NCBI RefSeq assembly: GCF_035594125.1
Contig: NC_087158.1
Location: forward strand, 2,110,001 to 2,174,000
Length of the DNA stretch: 64,000 nucleotides
Direction of reading: 5' to 3'
From: Scylla paramamosain
Lineage: Eukaryota > Arthropoda > Malacostraca > Decapoda > Portunidae
Shown here: in pieces, positions 11,187 to 23,504 of the stretch
Position numbering within the stretch: the stretch's first letter is position 1
Layout of the letters: each line of letters begins with the position of its first letter
Notes under the pieces: model-generated
The model's database searches: none
Told to the model about the DNA's origin: nothing
Seen by the model: the letters and a program-made list of their open reading frames with translations, nothing else
Made by a program: the position numbers and the translations under genes

Positions 11187-13053
11187 TTTTTTTTTTTTCT
11201 TCAATAGCGTAACTTGTGACTCGTGAATCACACTGTCCTATTGAAGAGGAAGAAGATGTATTAACAAAATACCATGTATACCTACATAGCACGGAAGAAT
11301 TCTTCGCTCTTTCTTCTTTCATATTTTCTACAATATATCTTAATAAACTATCTTCTGTGTACCCACAAATCCGTTTTTTTCCGAAGGCTTAAATTTGCTG
11401 AATACACGCATTAGCCCACTTTTCCCTTCGTATACATACATTTAAGGGACATTTTTACATGGATGTTAAATAATATTGATTTAACAACCACCAGGATAAC
11501 TTTCTAGTATTCCATCAAGGGTTTTTAGTAGTATTTTACTTATGACCAGGGGAAGGAAGGGGAGGAATGGGAGTAGGGAGAGTGGGGGAGAGAGTGGGAG
11601 AGACAGACGCCATGTTTGCTTTGTGTGGCCCAGGCAGCGGGATGTGTACCCTGCGATTTTCTCAGCTTTAACCACGGAACCAGGTGAGTTTTAGGGTAGC
11701 CACGACTAGCGCATATCAGCGATTGTTCCTAGATAGCATTGAGATATAGAGAGCTTGGTAAAAGTTGCGGAAAGTGAAGAAAAAGACGGAAATAAGTGGA
11801 GGGTGTTAGGTGACGCCACGGAAGGGAGTGCGGCGGCGCGTCCCTCACCCTCCCTCCCTCCCTCCCCTCTCACATCCTTGATTTTCCTGTTATTTCCCAC
11901 TATTCTCCCTTAACTAGTAACATGCCGCTGTCTTGAATCACCCATTGGTACCCATTCTTCCAATTTTACTGTACTTGAATTTTGTACCGTTTTATTTTTC
12001 CTCATCTTATCTCTTGACTGATGTGTAGTTCTTCTTTGTCTCGTTTTAACCATCACAGCTTGATTTCTAGTCTTGTTTGAATATACGGGGGTGTGTTTTG
12101 GCGTGAGTGAAGTGAATTTGTCAGTGGGGGCGGGGCGGTCATTGCAGGGGAAGGGTGAAGGTTTGAAGAAAGCTTATTTTCTCGTAATTTATTTGTTCCT
12201 TCACCTATATCCCTCCCGCTGGCACTATGGATGCTCGTAAATGAAGTGTTCTAGGTAGGCGAAGGGAATGTGTGTGTGTGTGTGTGTAAGGGAAGGGAAG
12301 GTGTGAATGAGTAATAGGCTTATGGTGACGTCAGACGGTCTAGCGGTGGTGGTGTATTGTACAGTGTGAGTGAACCTCCTTGAATCTAATGTACTGAGGG
12401 TGATGGGAGGTGTGTGTGTGTTAAGGGAAGGGTTGGATAAATAATGGGTATGCGGTGCGCGTGTAGCGGTGGTGTGTGGTTTGGTGTGAGTAAGGCGGCG
12501 GCGCGGCGTGGCGGCAGGACGCTTGCCAGGCGCTGTCTTTGTTGCCGTCGCCGCTAGCCCTTCCCGCCCCTCCCTCCCAGCGCTCGCCTTTAGTGTGGCG
12601 CCAGGCAGCCTTGATACCGGGATTCCTCACAAGCAGAATGACATTTCCTGCTTGTGGGGATTATGGAAATAACTTTAGCCTACTGATTTCCAAGCACTAG
12701 CAGTGTATTTCTCGGCAACACATTACTCTCTTCCAAGTCGTGATCTACATTATGCAGCGATCGGCAGTGAAATGAGAGGACTGTAATAATCTTAACCTAA
12801 CCTAGCCTTCAAATGTAAGCACAAACATTTCAATATTGTTCCCTTCTTTGGGTAGTAGACATTTTAACTACATGCACCAAAATATTGAATATTCAGTCAC
12901 CCTTTTGTTATGTTGTCTTTATGTAGTCAATATGCTGCATATTTTACTCACATTGAGAAAGAACTATACCACTCTAAGGGTTATTGATGATGCAGTTTCA
13001 TTTATTTGCATTTCCATATCTACCACTCAGTACTTCATAAGCTTGGTGCATTG
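10690..13053. other. Non-coding region with GC-rich stretches and a possible first exon
   Basis: It contains (TG)n at 11115-11142, then (TC)n to 11180 and a T run. A strong donor, GGAACCAG then GTGAGTTT, lies at 11683/11684 after a moderately GC-rich stretch, making it the third and best-placed candidate noncoding first exon. GC/CpG-rich sequence at about 12470-12620 could be promoter-proximal. No core promoter motif is convincing. Confidence 0.35.
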
Positions 13054-13061
13054 CTGTAAGG

Positions 13062-13641
13062 CAGTGGTTCTTAACCCTTAGGTTGTGACCCAACATTGGG
13101 TTGCCAAGGATATGTGCACAATATTTTTCCTAGTATACCTCTTCAAAATGTTATCAAAATATTAATCTTGTGTATAGAATACCTGGGTCATTAACATCTC
13201 AGGCTAAGCAAATCATAGAGATATAGACAAGAGATACAGACAATTTATTTGAGGTAAAAGAAAAAAAACTGCCTACATCAACTCTTTCCTTTTAAATTTA
13301 ACTTCTGTTTGATATTTGAAAAGTGGAGGGAGGGAGGAGGGGAGTGTGGAGGAAATCAGCGATGTGTCAGTGTCACACTGACGACACGTCAGATCTGTTT
13401 CAGTGCTCAACTGGTAGGGAGAGGTGCACGATGCGAGTCTTCATTTCTTTATTTAATTTTTTTCAGTAATTGATGTATGTTACTGTTTTTGATAAGTATT
13501 ATATTGATGCACATCATGTGTTTGACTGTGATGCATATTTACATGTCTACTAGCACTATTTATGAAGGTATATGGGTCGCCATGGACAATCTGGACGGGA
13601 TTTTGGGTTGCAGCCAAAAAAAAAAAGGTTAAGAACCACTG
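13062..13641. mobile_element. Non-autonomous hAT-type transposon, 580 bp
   Basis: The ends are exact 15-base terminal inverted repeats, CAGTGGTTCTTAACC at 13062-13076 and its complement at 13627-13641. Further in, GGTTGTGACCCAAC and its partner near 13605-13620 are also similar. The 8-base flanks, CTGTAAGG (13054-13061) and CTATGAGG (13642-13649), agree at 6 of 8 positions, as for an aged 8-bp target-site duplication. TIR sequence and duplication length fit hAT. No transposase frame is present. Confidence 0.85.
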
Positions 13642-13689
13642 CTATGAGGCATCTGAATACTGTAATACAAATAATGTAGCTATCAGTAG

Positions 13690-13743
13690 TGTGTAGTTGG
13701 ATATGGTGTGTGAATGCCAACAGTCTGGCTGAGGAAGCCAAAG
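13690..13743 (+). other. Possible 5' untranslated exon end
   Basis: AGCCAAAG then GTAAGTTG at 13743/13744 is a good 5' splice site lying 224 bases before the start codon and 211 before the first coding exon's 3' splice site. The segment could be a noncoding exon spliced to 13955. The exon start is not visible. Confidence 0.25.
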
Positions 13744-13967
13744 GTAAGTTGGGCTTATGTCGTCTGAAAGGTTGATTACAGACCAAGTAAAATTTGTAGT
13801 TTTTATCCTTATAAATAGGAACTATCCAAATTACAAAATTGCCTTGCAGTGCACTCATTGGCAAAGAATATTGAAGGGGTGGTGGTCATTGATGATTAGC
13901 AGGAATGTGTCTATTCATCATTGTTTACTGACACCAGCATTATCTGTGTTTCAGAAAAAAAACAACC

Positions 13968-14048
13968 ATGGCAAGTGGTTTGTTGTCCCTTAAGTGGAAC
14001 AACCACCGAAGTACCTTCTTCCACATCCTCTCCACCATCCGGAGCAAG
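13968..14048 (+). CDS. BTB-zinc-finger gene, constant coding exon 1 (BTB start)
   Basis: The exon runs from a 3' splice site ending at 13954 (TGTGTTTCAG) to a donor at 14049 (GCAAG then GTGAGG). The ATG at 13968 sits in AACAACCATGG, a strong initiation context. It encodes 27 residues, including LSLKWNNHRSTFFHIL, which is the start of an insect-type BTB domain (the WNNH motif is shared by lola, tramtrack and relatives). It ends in phase 0 and continues into the exon at 14325 with E-SYCDV. The protein would be a nuclear transcription factor that dimerises through BTB. The nearest relative by architecture is longitudinals lacking (lola), but orthology was not tested. Confidence 0.9.
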
Positions 14049-14324
14049 GTGAGGCAGTGGTGGTTCTGTGACCGCTTTCATAATATAACATAATGGTTCA
14101 ACAAAGTATTGATTTTGAAGTTATCTTTTCACTGACCCAAGAAAAATTTGAAGTACCAAAAAGTGTAAGGATATTTTTATTAGATAAAGAAGATTAACCT
14201 TGTTGATTAACCTTGTTGCTCCAATCTGGTTTTAGTTTTACACACAAAGGAGTCTTTATCTGAATGAGTGTGGGTTAGACAAGTCATTTGTCATTGATGT
14301 TACATTTTCTTTTTTTTCTTTCAG

Positions 14325-14996
14325 GAATCCTATTGTGATGTGACTATAGCCTGTGATGGAAAATTTTATCCAGTACACAAACTGGTATTATCAACATGTA
14401 GTGATTATTTTGAACAGATGTTTGAAAGGACAAACTGTAAACATCCAATTATAGTGTTAAAAGACATTAGAAGTCAAGAACTAGAAGCTTTATTAAACTA
14501 TATGTATGTTGGTGAAGTTAATGTGCTTCAAAATGAATTAGCTGGCTTGATAAAAGCAGCCGAATGCCTTATGATCAAAGGCCTAGCAGTACCTGATGAA
14601 GCCCCTGCGAAAGAGAGCAAAGAAAATAAGCGAACTTTTGTCGGGACAGAGGACAGTCCTTTGTCGAAGAGAAGAAAAAGAGATGAAGAAATTAGACCAT
14701 CTCCCTCTCAGAACCAACAAATTCACAGAGAGGCGAGAGACACCACAGTGAACAGCCAATCCCAAAGACAGTCCAGTAGTGCCTCAATTCCAACTCCCTC
14801 CCCGACGGTGCCCAGAGTGCCGCCAAACCCCATCTCCCCTTCTCCGTCAGCAGGAAGTGCCTCTGAGTCTGTGTCAGAGGACTGTAGTCAAGCTCACACC
14901 GAGGTGAATGAGCAGCCCAGCCTTCCCAATGCACAGGAGTCAGCGCATCGGGCGGCCGAGCCGGCATCTAGTCAGTCGCAGCAGGCAGTACCTGAG
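14325..14996 (+). CDS. BTB-zinc-finger gene, constant exon 2 (BTB body and linker)
   Basis: A 672-base exon (224 codons, phase 0 at both ends) lies between TTTCTTTCAG and GAG/GTAAGC. Residues 28 to about 118 of the protein complete the BTB fold, with DVTIACDGKFYPVHKLVLS, the central CSDYFEQMF helix, HPIIVLKDI, ELEALLNYMYVGEVNV and AAECLMIKGLAVPDE. A Ser/Pro/Gln-rich, probably disordered linker follows. SKRRKRD at residues 141-147 is a nuclear-localisation-type basic cluster. There is no zinc finger in the constant part, as in lola. A CCTTC pentanucleotide tract begins about 15 bases past the donor. Confidence 0.93.
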
Positions 14997-15010
14997 GTAA
15001 GCGGGAAAAA

Positions 15011-15093
15011 AACCCTCCCCTCCCCTTCCCTTCCCTTCCCTTCCCTTCCCTTCCCTTCCCTTCCCTTCCCTTCCCTCTCCTCTCCTCTCCTCT
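15011..15093. repeat. CCTTC/TTCCC pentanucleotide tract
   Basis: A near-continuous run of CCTTC units, then TCTCC units, occupies the start of the intron after constant exon 2. The rest of that intron, to 15579, shows nothing else. Confidence 0.9.
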
Positions 15094-15579
15094 CCTCCAC
15101 TCAAATTTTTGCAAGCACTGCTTTCAAGTATCCATCATTCTACTCCTCTTAATGTACCATTGATATCTGTTCACATTTTTTTTTTTCTGCCCATTCTACC
15201 ATGTTTTCATTATTTGTTCATATATTATGTGAATATTTTGTATTATATTTTTGGAACCAAGTTGTTTTTTTTAAATTGTTTATATAAGAATAAATGCAAA
15301 AAAGTGTGAGTGCAGGTGGTTGATCAGCCTCTGATCATGATGCATGCTTTTACAAAGTGGAGGGCATCAAAGAAGTTACATAGTTTCATAGAAAAACAGG
15401 CCATAGTGATGGACAGTAGGGTTGTCTGATCAGACCCACATTGTGAAGAATGGGTTGGACCTCTTAACAGAATACATTAGTAATTTGAAGGTAGCTTTCA
15501 GTTCACAACATCTATTTATGTGTATTGACTTTAAACTGCTAACATATATGTATATTCAAGTGTATTACTTTTTTGGTAG

Positions 15580-15825
15580 GTAATCTTAGATGAACCTGGT
15601 GTTAAAGAAGAACCCCAAGAGATAGAGGAAGAGATAACGGATACAAAAGAAATCTTCGAGTCGCACGATTTTGAGCATCCAGCTGAAGGGGACTCTCTGA
15701 GTGACAAAGGCCCGGGTGCTGGGGGAGGACCAACAGCATTTGAGCCGCAGATGTTGGGCTCACAACCTCAGTCTATGGAGGACTTGGTGGCACAGGCCAT
15801 CCCAGGCTCTTCAGGCTTACAAGGA
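15580..15825 (+). CDS. BTB-zinc-finger gene, constant exon 3 (acidic linker)
   Basis: This is an 82-codon exon, phase 0 at both ends, from TTTTTTGGTAG to CAAGGA/GTAAGT. It encodes an acidic stretch (EEPQEIEEEITDTKE) and a Gly/Pro/Gln-rich remainder. VKEE at residues 259-262 matches the sumoylation consensus (hydrophobic-K-x-E), a modification common in BTB-ZF repressors. No fold is recognised. Its length is a multiple of three, so skipping it would keep the frame. Confidence 0.85.
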
Positions 15826-16018
15826 GTAAGTCAGCACTTGTACCATAAATTAAGTAAAAATATATTAACCTACTGGTGATCACATTTAAGTTAGTAAAGA
15901 TTTTCCAGAATATCTATTTTTGGAAGTGAGCAACAGTGCAATATGAAAGATGGAAAGAGAGACGAGTCCACCAGTTGTTGATTGACTCCTTGTAATTGTG
16001 TGTCTGACTATTCTCCAG

Positions 16019-16099
16019 AACAATGTTTCCTTGTGGGAAGGAGAAGGAAGCTTTCCTATGGAAGGTTTTACTGGAGATGCGTCTCGGCCTCCACAGATG
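16019..16099 (+). CDS. BTB-zinc-finger gene, constant exon 4 (last common exon)
   Basis: This small 27-codon exon, phase 0 at both ends, lies between TATTCTCCAG and CAGATG/GTGAGT. It encodes NNVSLWEGEGSFPMEGF and a short tail ending PPQM. Good splice sites on both sides and the open phase-0 frame support it. Its donor would be the one joined to the alternative zinc-finger exons. It could equally be an optional cassette, with exon 3 then supplying the donor. Confidence 0.75.
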
Positions 16100-16850
16100 G
16101 TGAGTGTTCCACTAGCATTGTTCCAAAGACAACATGTGGCTTATTTTATTTATATATTTGACTTTGCTTTGTGTATTGATAGAAATCCCCTCTGAAAATA
16201 TTATGGTAACATGTTTTCTGTATGAACTGTAAGGCTACATCAGGTGGGTAATTGGATTTGCTTTTAATTATTCTTGCAAAAATCACCTCCTTAAATAGTT
16301 ATAAACTGTCTGTGCAGTGAGATTGTGCTTTTTATTTAAGTTATTCTGAAATACTGGAATGCTTCATTATTTATTTAATTATTTATTTATATTTTTTATT
16401 TATTAATTTATTTACTTCAATAATTTTGTGTCATGAAACAGTGGAAAAGACTGACTAAAAATTAATAAAAATGATTACATGCAGAAAGGATGAGTGGGAG
16501 CCAAGGGAGAACACTGTGCACTTGTAGACAACTTTTGTGGATTTGTTCATTTTTCAAAACTGGGTAAGGAAAGTTCCATTGTAAATGTAGGATGTGTAGA
16601 AAGTAGCCTTGAAAATTGTTTAAAGTTCTTTTTGTAACATTCCGTTGGCAGTCATTTGTAGTCGTGGTTATTTCTGTTATCATTCTTATTGCAATTACAG
16701 TTTTTCATTGCAGGATTTTCACTTATTTGCAATATTTTGTTAGAATTATGAAGATTGTCAAACTTTATTATTGATTAATTTATTTTTTTCATATTTTTTC
16801 TTTTCCTTTTATTATTATTATTATTTTATCATTTTATTTTATTTATTCAT

Positions 16851-16893
<43 letters not shown>

Positions 16894-17967
16894 TTCATTT
16901 ATTTATTTTTAAACATATTGTTGGTTGCAGTCAGTATGTTACAGACTTTTTCATACTGATTAATGCTAGGGAAAGTAATAATCTTGTTATTGAATTTGAT
17001 ATAGTGTAGGTACTGCTTTGTGTTCAGATTTTTCAAAGTTGTAGTCATATTTTTCCCAGTGAGTGTAAGTGCAAATTTATGGAAGGAGGTGAATTTTGTA
17101 TTTTAATTTCTTGTGTCATGAAGAGTTTATTAAGCCACATGGTGTCTTATTTTATTGCTTCCATGTGATAGAACTTGTACAGTGTCTTATTTCTGAAGGT
17201 GGTGTTCTGTGGTCATTGTAATGGAAAGATTTGCTCTTGTTTTGGTGTTTATGAGACTATTTCATTTTCACTGCAAATGTTTGTTTATGATACTCCTGTG
17301 TGTACATTTACCAGGCTCACATCCCTCGAGAAGGAATTGCTAAGACATGGCAACACACACACACAATTTGACACATTGTAGCTGTTAGGCCTGTAGGAGA
17401 GAGAGGATCAATCCTCACATGGCACTGTTTAAGAGTCTATTCCAGGGTTGGGAAAAACCTAGTTGAAAAAGATTTTTGATGGTTTTATTGTCTTTTGGGG
17501 GTTTATCTGTTTTTATTTTTTTTTTTCCTTATATTTGTATATAAAATCAGTTTGAACAAACAATTAAAAAATAATCTTAAGGGAAAGAAAAGGTTTGAAG
17601 TGTTATCTGAAGGACAGACACTTGTTATTTATGGTCATGATGATACAGGTTGGTCTGGTTGGACAAAACCCCGTGTTAAGGTGTGCTCTACAGGAAATTA
17701 ATGGGTCAGGCTTTACTACTACTACATTTTTTATGTATATGTACAGACAGCTCCTTACTTGATGAAGTAGCCTTCTTACCCTTATTTTAGCTAAAGCTAC
17801 ATGTCAACTCAAGGGATTTTTATAGGTAAATATTATAGGCCAGAAGTCATGACATGTTGGTAAAGACGCACCTTTCTCAACCCCACTTCATGCCCACCTC
17901 CCTTTCTGCACTCCCTTCTTGTTTCTACATTTCTCATACCCCCCTCCCTATCTCCTCCATCTAAGCA

Positions 17968-18085
<118 letters not shown>

Positions 18086-18205
18086 GTAAGGAAGCTATAA
18101 AAACATCAGTTGGACTTGTCACATACTCAGACAAACACAGGATGATGATGTTGCTTTTATCTTTTTTCTTTCCTGGAAGGTTAGGCATCCATGTGATGTG
18201 CCTGA

Positions 18206-18210
<5 letters not shown>

Positions 18211-18304
<94 letters not shown>

Positions 18305-18325
18305 TGTATGTATGTATGTATGTAT
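18211..18325. repeat. (TC)n-(CA)n-(TATG)n compound microsatellite
   Basis: About 80 bases of TC are followed by a short CA run and a TATG run. Confidence 0.95.
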
Positions 18326-19225
18326 ATATGAAGGAGGTATGAGAAGCATTGTGGATGGAGAGAGGGAAGAGAATGGGGTTGTGGAGGGGGAGAGGAAGAA
18401 GGCAGGCCCAAGATTCACGTCAAAGGCACCTTTATCTAACAAATGACAGCTGATATGAAGATGACAGGTGTCGCTTTTCTTAGAAATATAGGTATGAAAG
18501 CTGCTACATCAAGTACGAAGCCACTTTACCTATATTGGCCTTATTTATCAATATGATATAAAACTAAATTTTATATGTAAAATACCAACCCTGGTCTGCT
18601 GCCCTCTGTACTTGAATTTCTCCAACTGGATCTAATTGAGAAGAATAGCACTGGGCGGTTTCTACTGATATTGATCTTTGGAGCAAATGATTAAAAAGTT
18701 ACACACTCCTTTGAATACTGATTGTTGTGTGTACAGTGATTGGTAAAAAAAATTCAGGAAGTTTTTTAATTGAGACATGATAAAAAGTTAATTATATGTG
18801 CAGATCATGTTTTTAAGTTCTGAATGGATTTTTGCTGGCAGCACAATGATCTCAAGTGTGATGTGAGTCTCCAAACCTCTTAATTCTCTTATGTAGCTAA
18901 TTACAGTATACTCTTGAGGGCCTGCTGCCACATGTTTGATTTTCACAAGTAAAGGACAACTTTCAAAACTAAAGGAGAATGGAAGTCTGTTTCAACTTAG
19001 GATAAAGTGGAATTGAAATTAAGAAGAATGAGAAGGTGTATGGTGAAAGTTGGGAGTAATGCAGATTTTTAAAAAATGAGGTGGTGTATGGTGAGCGATA
19101 GGGGTGGAGTGAGGCAGGTGAGAGGTGTGTGCTTATGGGTCGTGTGGAGGTCCCCATGCATCCACCTCCTCACAGGATAGAAAACAAACCGTTTTATTTT
19201 AGGTGATTAAATTAAATAGCAAAAA

Positions 19226-19317
19226 GTGTTAGAAAAATACATAAATGCATTAGGGGGTATTCAAATGAAATTACAAATAGTGTTAGAAAAATACATAAAT
19301 GCATTAGGGGGTATTCA
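19226..19317. repeat. 54-bp direct tandem duplication
   Basis: GTGTTAGAAAAATACATAAA starts at 19226 and again at 19280, with 38 identical bases in each. It is non-coding. Confidence 0.85.
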
Positions 19318-21938
19318 GTCAAAGCAAAGTGCCTATGTAAATTGTCACATGTATTGTTCCTTTTGTATAGGAGTTAAAGTTCTGATATCACTTGGGAATA
19401 CATGCAGCAGTATGTAATTAAATTTTCCCGTCAAAAACTTTTCTTGGCGTGTTGCAAGGCTGCCTGCTACTTCATGCTTCACATTCCTGTGTGCATAGGT
19501 CTGTAGTGCCACATTGTTAATTTTTGTGACTTGGACCTTTAGTGGATAGATTGGCTATTCAGAAATGATACTTTGGATTTTATTCCCGATACTGTAGTCA
19601 TAAAAACAAAGTATAAAGAAGCAGCAAAGAAATAATGACTGATAGAGATGGAGTGTGTAAAATGGGCAGCTACAGTGCAACAATATTGTAATTGAACTGA
19701 CTGTTTTCAGTCCAAAGATTTTAGTGATGTGTATATGGGTGTATGTTCACTCCAGGCAGGGGAGGTGAGGCACAGATGGACAGCCACACATTAAGAAACT
19801 AGTAATTGTGGGTTGATGGCATTTAGGTGTTGATGGGCATGATATAAAGACTGCTTGCCTTCTTTCTTGTATCCTTTGAAAACATGTTTTAATTTACATA
19901 TATGTAATTGTGTAATTAAGAAACTTAAACAAGAGCAAATTTAGTGATATACTTGTACCTAATACTTGACAACTTGTTCGCATGGAAGCAATCCTGTAGT
20001 GTGTACATTTTCTTTACCATATGTGTTCATGTTCTTCCACTACCACCTTGCATCTCATCATTGACCACCAATCTTGGTGTCACCTAAACCTCAGATGCCA
20101 GGGTTTGTGGAGAACGTGTACATTCTTGTCATCCCAAGTGAAAAATGAGCCAGCCACCTGGTGGTGAAACATCACCAAGAGGTTATCACTACTTGGTGTT
20201 TCTGTATTAAGAGGAAGCTTAGTCCTTAAGCTTGTTATAGTAATATTAAGCCCAGTAAAACCCACTGATTGGATTGAAAAGTTAGGGAGAAAAGGCAGTC
20301 ATGAATAATTGATACGGTGCATTTAAGAGCATAGTTTGCTTTGTAAGGATGTCTAATAACAATACTTCCCTTGCCTGTGGTTGTGCTGCAGGCATGGTAG
20401 GGGGTGTTGGTGCTTGATGGTGCAGTCAGTGAGTGTAATCTTTGAGGAGTTTGGTTTTCATCCATTAGTTTCAGCCACAGCCTCAGAGTGGATCAACATT
20501 GTATCTATTTGAGAAATTAGATTTTGCTGTTTGGATTTTGACTGTTTTGCTTTATTAATTTATCATTTACTCTTCCTTAGTTTAGTTTTCAGGACAGCTC
20601 AAAGTTGTAGCCATAATTAACTAAGACAGAAGCCTTTATAAACATTGCTTCACATTTTAGTTTGTAGAGGATAGATGACCATTCCTCACTGCCCATTCTT
20701 TACTCAATGATCTTAGATACTGTTTCTCCTCATTAAATCCAGTTTAGGTGTCAGGATGCACAAGTATCACTGAGCCTGGTGCAATACGTATATTAATTGG
20801 TGAATGACTCCATACAAAGGGATTGTTTGAATCCAATATTATAAAGGATTCAAAGAAATAATGCACCAATATGTTGGATTAAATTTTTGTCTCACTGTAG
20901 AGAAGAAAAAAGAACATGCATATACTTGCTGAGAGTAATTATACTTGATATATGATGAAGGGCTTAATATTTTCTTTTCTCTACTTATTTATTTTTAATG
21001 TTACTCTCTGCAGTACATAAATATTAGCTTAAAATAAAGAAAAGGTATTTAGCTTGCCATCACATAATGATTCAAAGCAGAGTTGTAAGAAGCATTACTT
21101 GCACAATATCAATCCAATCTCTGAGGGTGAGTGTGCATGTAGCCAACATAAGAGTCCACTACAAAGGTAAGTTGTTGGCAACACACACACTCAGGTGGTG
21201 GCTGGCTCACTTGCTCTGTGGAAGTATGTTGTTGCCTAAAGAAGTGTGTTGAATTCCACACCAAATTTGGTTAAAAGACTATTTTTGCTTCCCCAAAAAG
21301 GACTGTGTTTATGTTCTCTACATGACCTGCAATGTTTTGACAGTCTTCCCATAATGATGCTTTGTTTCATGTATTCAGCACACATCTTATGGCAAGCATA
21401 ATTTTATTGTGCTAAATGCTGATGTATTCTAGACATTTTAAATGAAAGACATAATTGAAAGGCAACAAACTTAACATATTAAAAGGAAACTAGTAGTGAT
21501 TGATAAAGGAAAGCTTTATAAAAACATGAGGATAACCTGCCAGCTGAGGGGCAGTAGCATTTCGCAAGACTTTGTTGAGGTTGTTTGGTGTGCTGCTTTG
21601 ACTTATGGCTTGATACACAGGGGGTTGTTATATCATGGTTTTTTGAGTTTTGAGGTAATATGGAATTCTGATGGTGGTGCCTGCAACATAAATGTGTGCA
21701 TCCATGCACATGACCTTGTGCCTGCACAAATGTATACTCCAGGATTAGAAATGAAGTATTACCACAAGATTGGCCTTCCTATTCCTAAGTTTGTTGTAAT
21801 TTAAAGATTTACCATAACTCAGCATTTTCCCAGTGTTCATGTTGAAGTTCTACATTTTGTAGCTGCTAGTTTGATGGTGGTACATGAGGCAGTGCTTTGA
21901 TACTAGTGCGTGATGCTGAGAGAATTCTTCTCTTCTAG

Positions 21939-22190
21939 GGGCGTGGCAGGGAGTCAGTGGAAGAGGCAGCCACGCCCCAGTGGCCCGAGTGGTTTGGGTC
22001 TGGGCTGGGTCATACTTGCCATTTCTGTGGCAAGACTTTCCTCAAGAAATTCAATCTGGTGACACATGTCCGCATCCATACAGGAGAGAGGCCGTTTCAC
22101 TGCCCCTATTGCCCCTACAGGGCCAACCACTGCTCGCACCTCAAGTCACATGTCAGGAAGCTCCACTTAGAGAAGGAGCATCACTTATAG
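21939..22190 (+). CDS. Alternative zinc-finger exon A
   Basis: The 3' splice site TTCTCTTCTAG ends at 21938, and the frame enters in phase 0 (GGG CGT GGC) and stops at TAG 22188-22190, adding 83 residues. There are two C2H2 fingers at residues 27-47 (C-x2-C-x12-H-x3-H, CHFCGKTF) and 55-76 (CPYCPYRA, H-x4-H), joined by TGERP. The first finger is of the classical GKTF type, resembling exon Z. Only 121 bases separate its stop from the splice site of exon B, so B lies inside any A 3' untranslated region. There is no nearby AATAAA. Confidence 0.9.
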   Translation, partial: GRGRESVEEAATPQWPEWFGSGLGHTCHFCGKTFLKKFNLVTHVRIHTGERPFHCPYCPYRANHCSHLKSHVRKLHLEKEHHL

Positions 22191-22311
22191 TCTCTTATGA
22201 AGAGATTATCACCAAAGAAGCCCACATGCATTCACTTGCTGGTGTCTCATCAAGTCGTAGAAATGGAGTGGCTGTGCTAAGGTGGTGATACAGTGCCCTA
22301 TCTCATTCTAG

Positions 22312-22548
22312 GCATTCCACGATGGAGGCGTGATGGGCAGTAGGGTTCCAACAACAGGTGATGGGAAGTTCCTGAGGTTCACTTGCCCTTATTGTGGACA
22401 TACCAGTCGAGACAGCTACGACCTCAAGAAACATATCCGTACTCACACTGGGGAGAAACCTTACCCATGCCCTCACTGCCCTTACCGAGCCACCACCAGT
22501 AGTAGCATCAAATCACACATGGACAGACACCACTGGACCATTGGCTAG
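22312..22548 (+). CDS. Alternative zinc-finger exon B
   Basis: The acceptor TCTCATTCTAG ends at 22311. Phase-0 entry (GCA TTC CAC) gives 78 residues to the stop at 22546-22548. Fingers lie at residues 25-45 ([17 protein letters not shown]) and 53-74 ([17 protein letters not shown]), with the linker TGEKP. The first finger shares [14 protein letters not shown] with exon C, so B and C are tandem duplicates whose second fingers and tails have diverged. Confidence 0.9.
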   Translation, partial: AFHDGGVMGSRVPTTGDGKFLRFTCPYCGHTSRDSYDLKKHIRTHTGEKPYPCPHCPYRATTSSSIKSHMDRHHWTIG

Positions 22549-23504
22549 GCACTGGCAGAAGGATTATTGATGACTTGCACAAGTCAGATTTTGCAGTATT
22601 ACTATTCATCATTCGACCTCCACTCAAAGAAAACACCTAAGTGACAAAAATGTATACAGTTATGTTACTCTATCTAATCTGAACTGTAAGACTAAAGGAT
22701 GAGACCTTGGTACCTTAAAGAAATTTATTTTATTTTTAAGGCATATAGGATATGAAAAGGATAGGACAGGGGGAAGCTTTTCTTTCATGAATGTTGTAAA
22801 GATTTTCATGAAAAGGTAGCATAATAAACAGCTTTTAAATGGCATTGGCTTCAAATATGATATAAAACTCAGAATTATACTGGCATCATTATCCGTTATG
22901 AACAAGTGAACATTTACTGTGCAGTTGTAATATATATTTCGGCTTTTAGGAAGTTTCACATAGGGAGAATAATACAGAAAAGTCATGATGCTACTTAATA
23001 TAGTAACTTGCAGTCACTCTGGCTTGCTGTGGAGGGAGCCAGATTGCATTGTTATATGAATGCTTGAAAATGAAGCTTTATTAAAGGATGTGTTACATTT
23101 TGAAAAGTTGTTTAGAGGAACCTTTGCATATGTTTGAGAACTCACTTCACTTGTGCTTGTTGTTTGTGAGTGTTTGTTGTATGAATTGTTGACTTTGTGA
23201 GTTGAAATAATGTGCACAAATACAAATCACCAATACAAGGCCTTTCAGTATTAACAACCTGATTATGAGTTGAAATTTTTTCTTCCCTGGATATAAAGTC
23301 CTTTAGAGATGCAAAGTGGTGACCTCTACTAAAGATCCTTTTAAAGTTTTGAGCCATACAACTTTGCTTTTTACATGATATATTTTCTTATACAATGCCA
23401 AGTATTGATACGTACCTTCGATATGCCATAGGTTGTCTTGGAAGACATGACTCTGACCTCGAGGCAAACTGCACAGGGTGGTAACATCCTTTGTCTTGTT
23501 CTAG
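22549..23504. other. Spacer between exons B and C
   Basis: This is AT-rich non-coding sequence. I see no repeat or relic. Confidence 0.5.

Noticed and set aside
21067..21210. Reading with HVANIRVHYKGK before exon A as a finger relic
   Set aside because: Only a linker-like word; the Cys pairs are missing and no base-level match to a finger exon.
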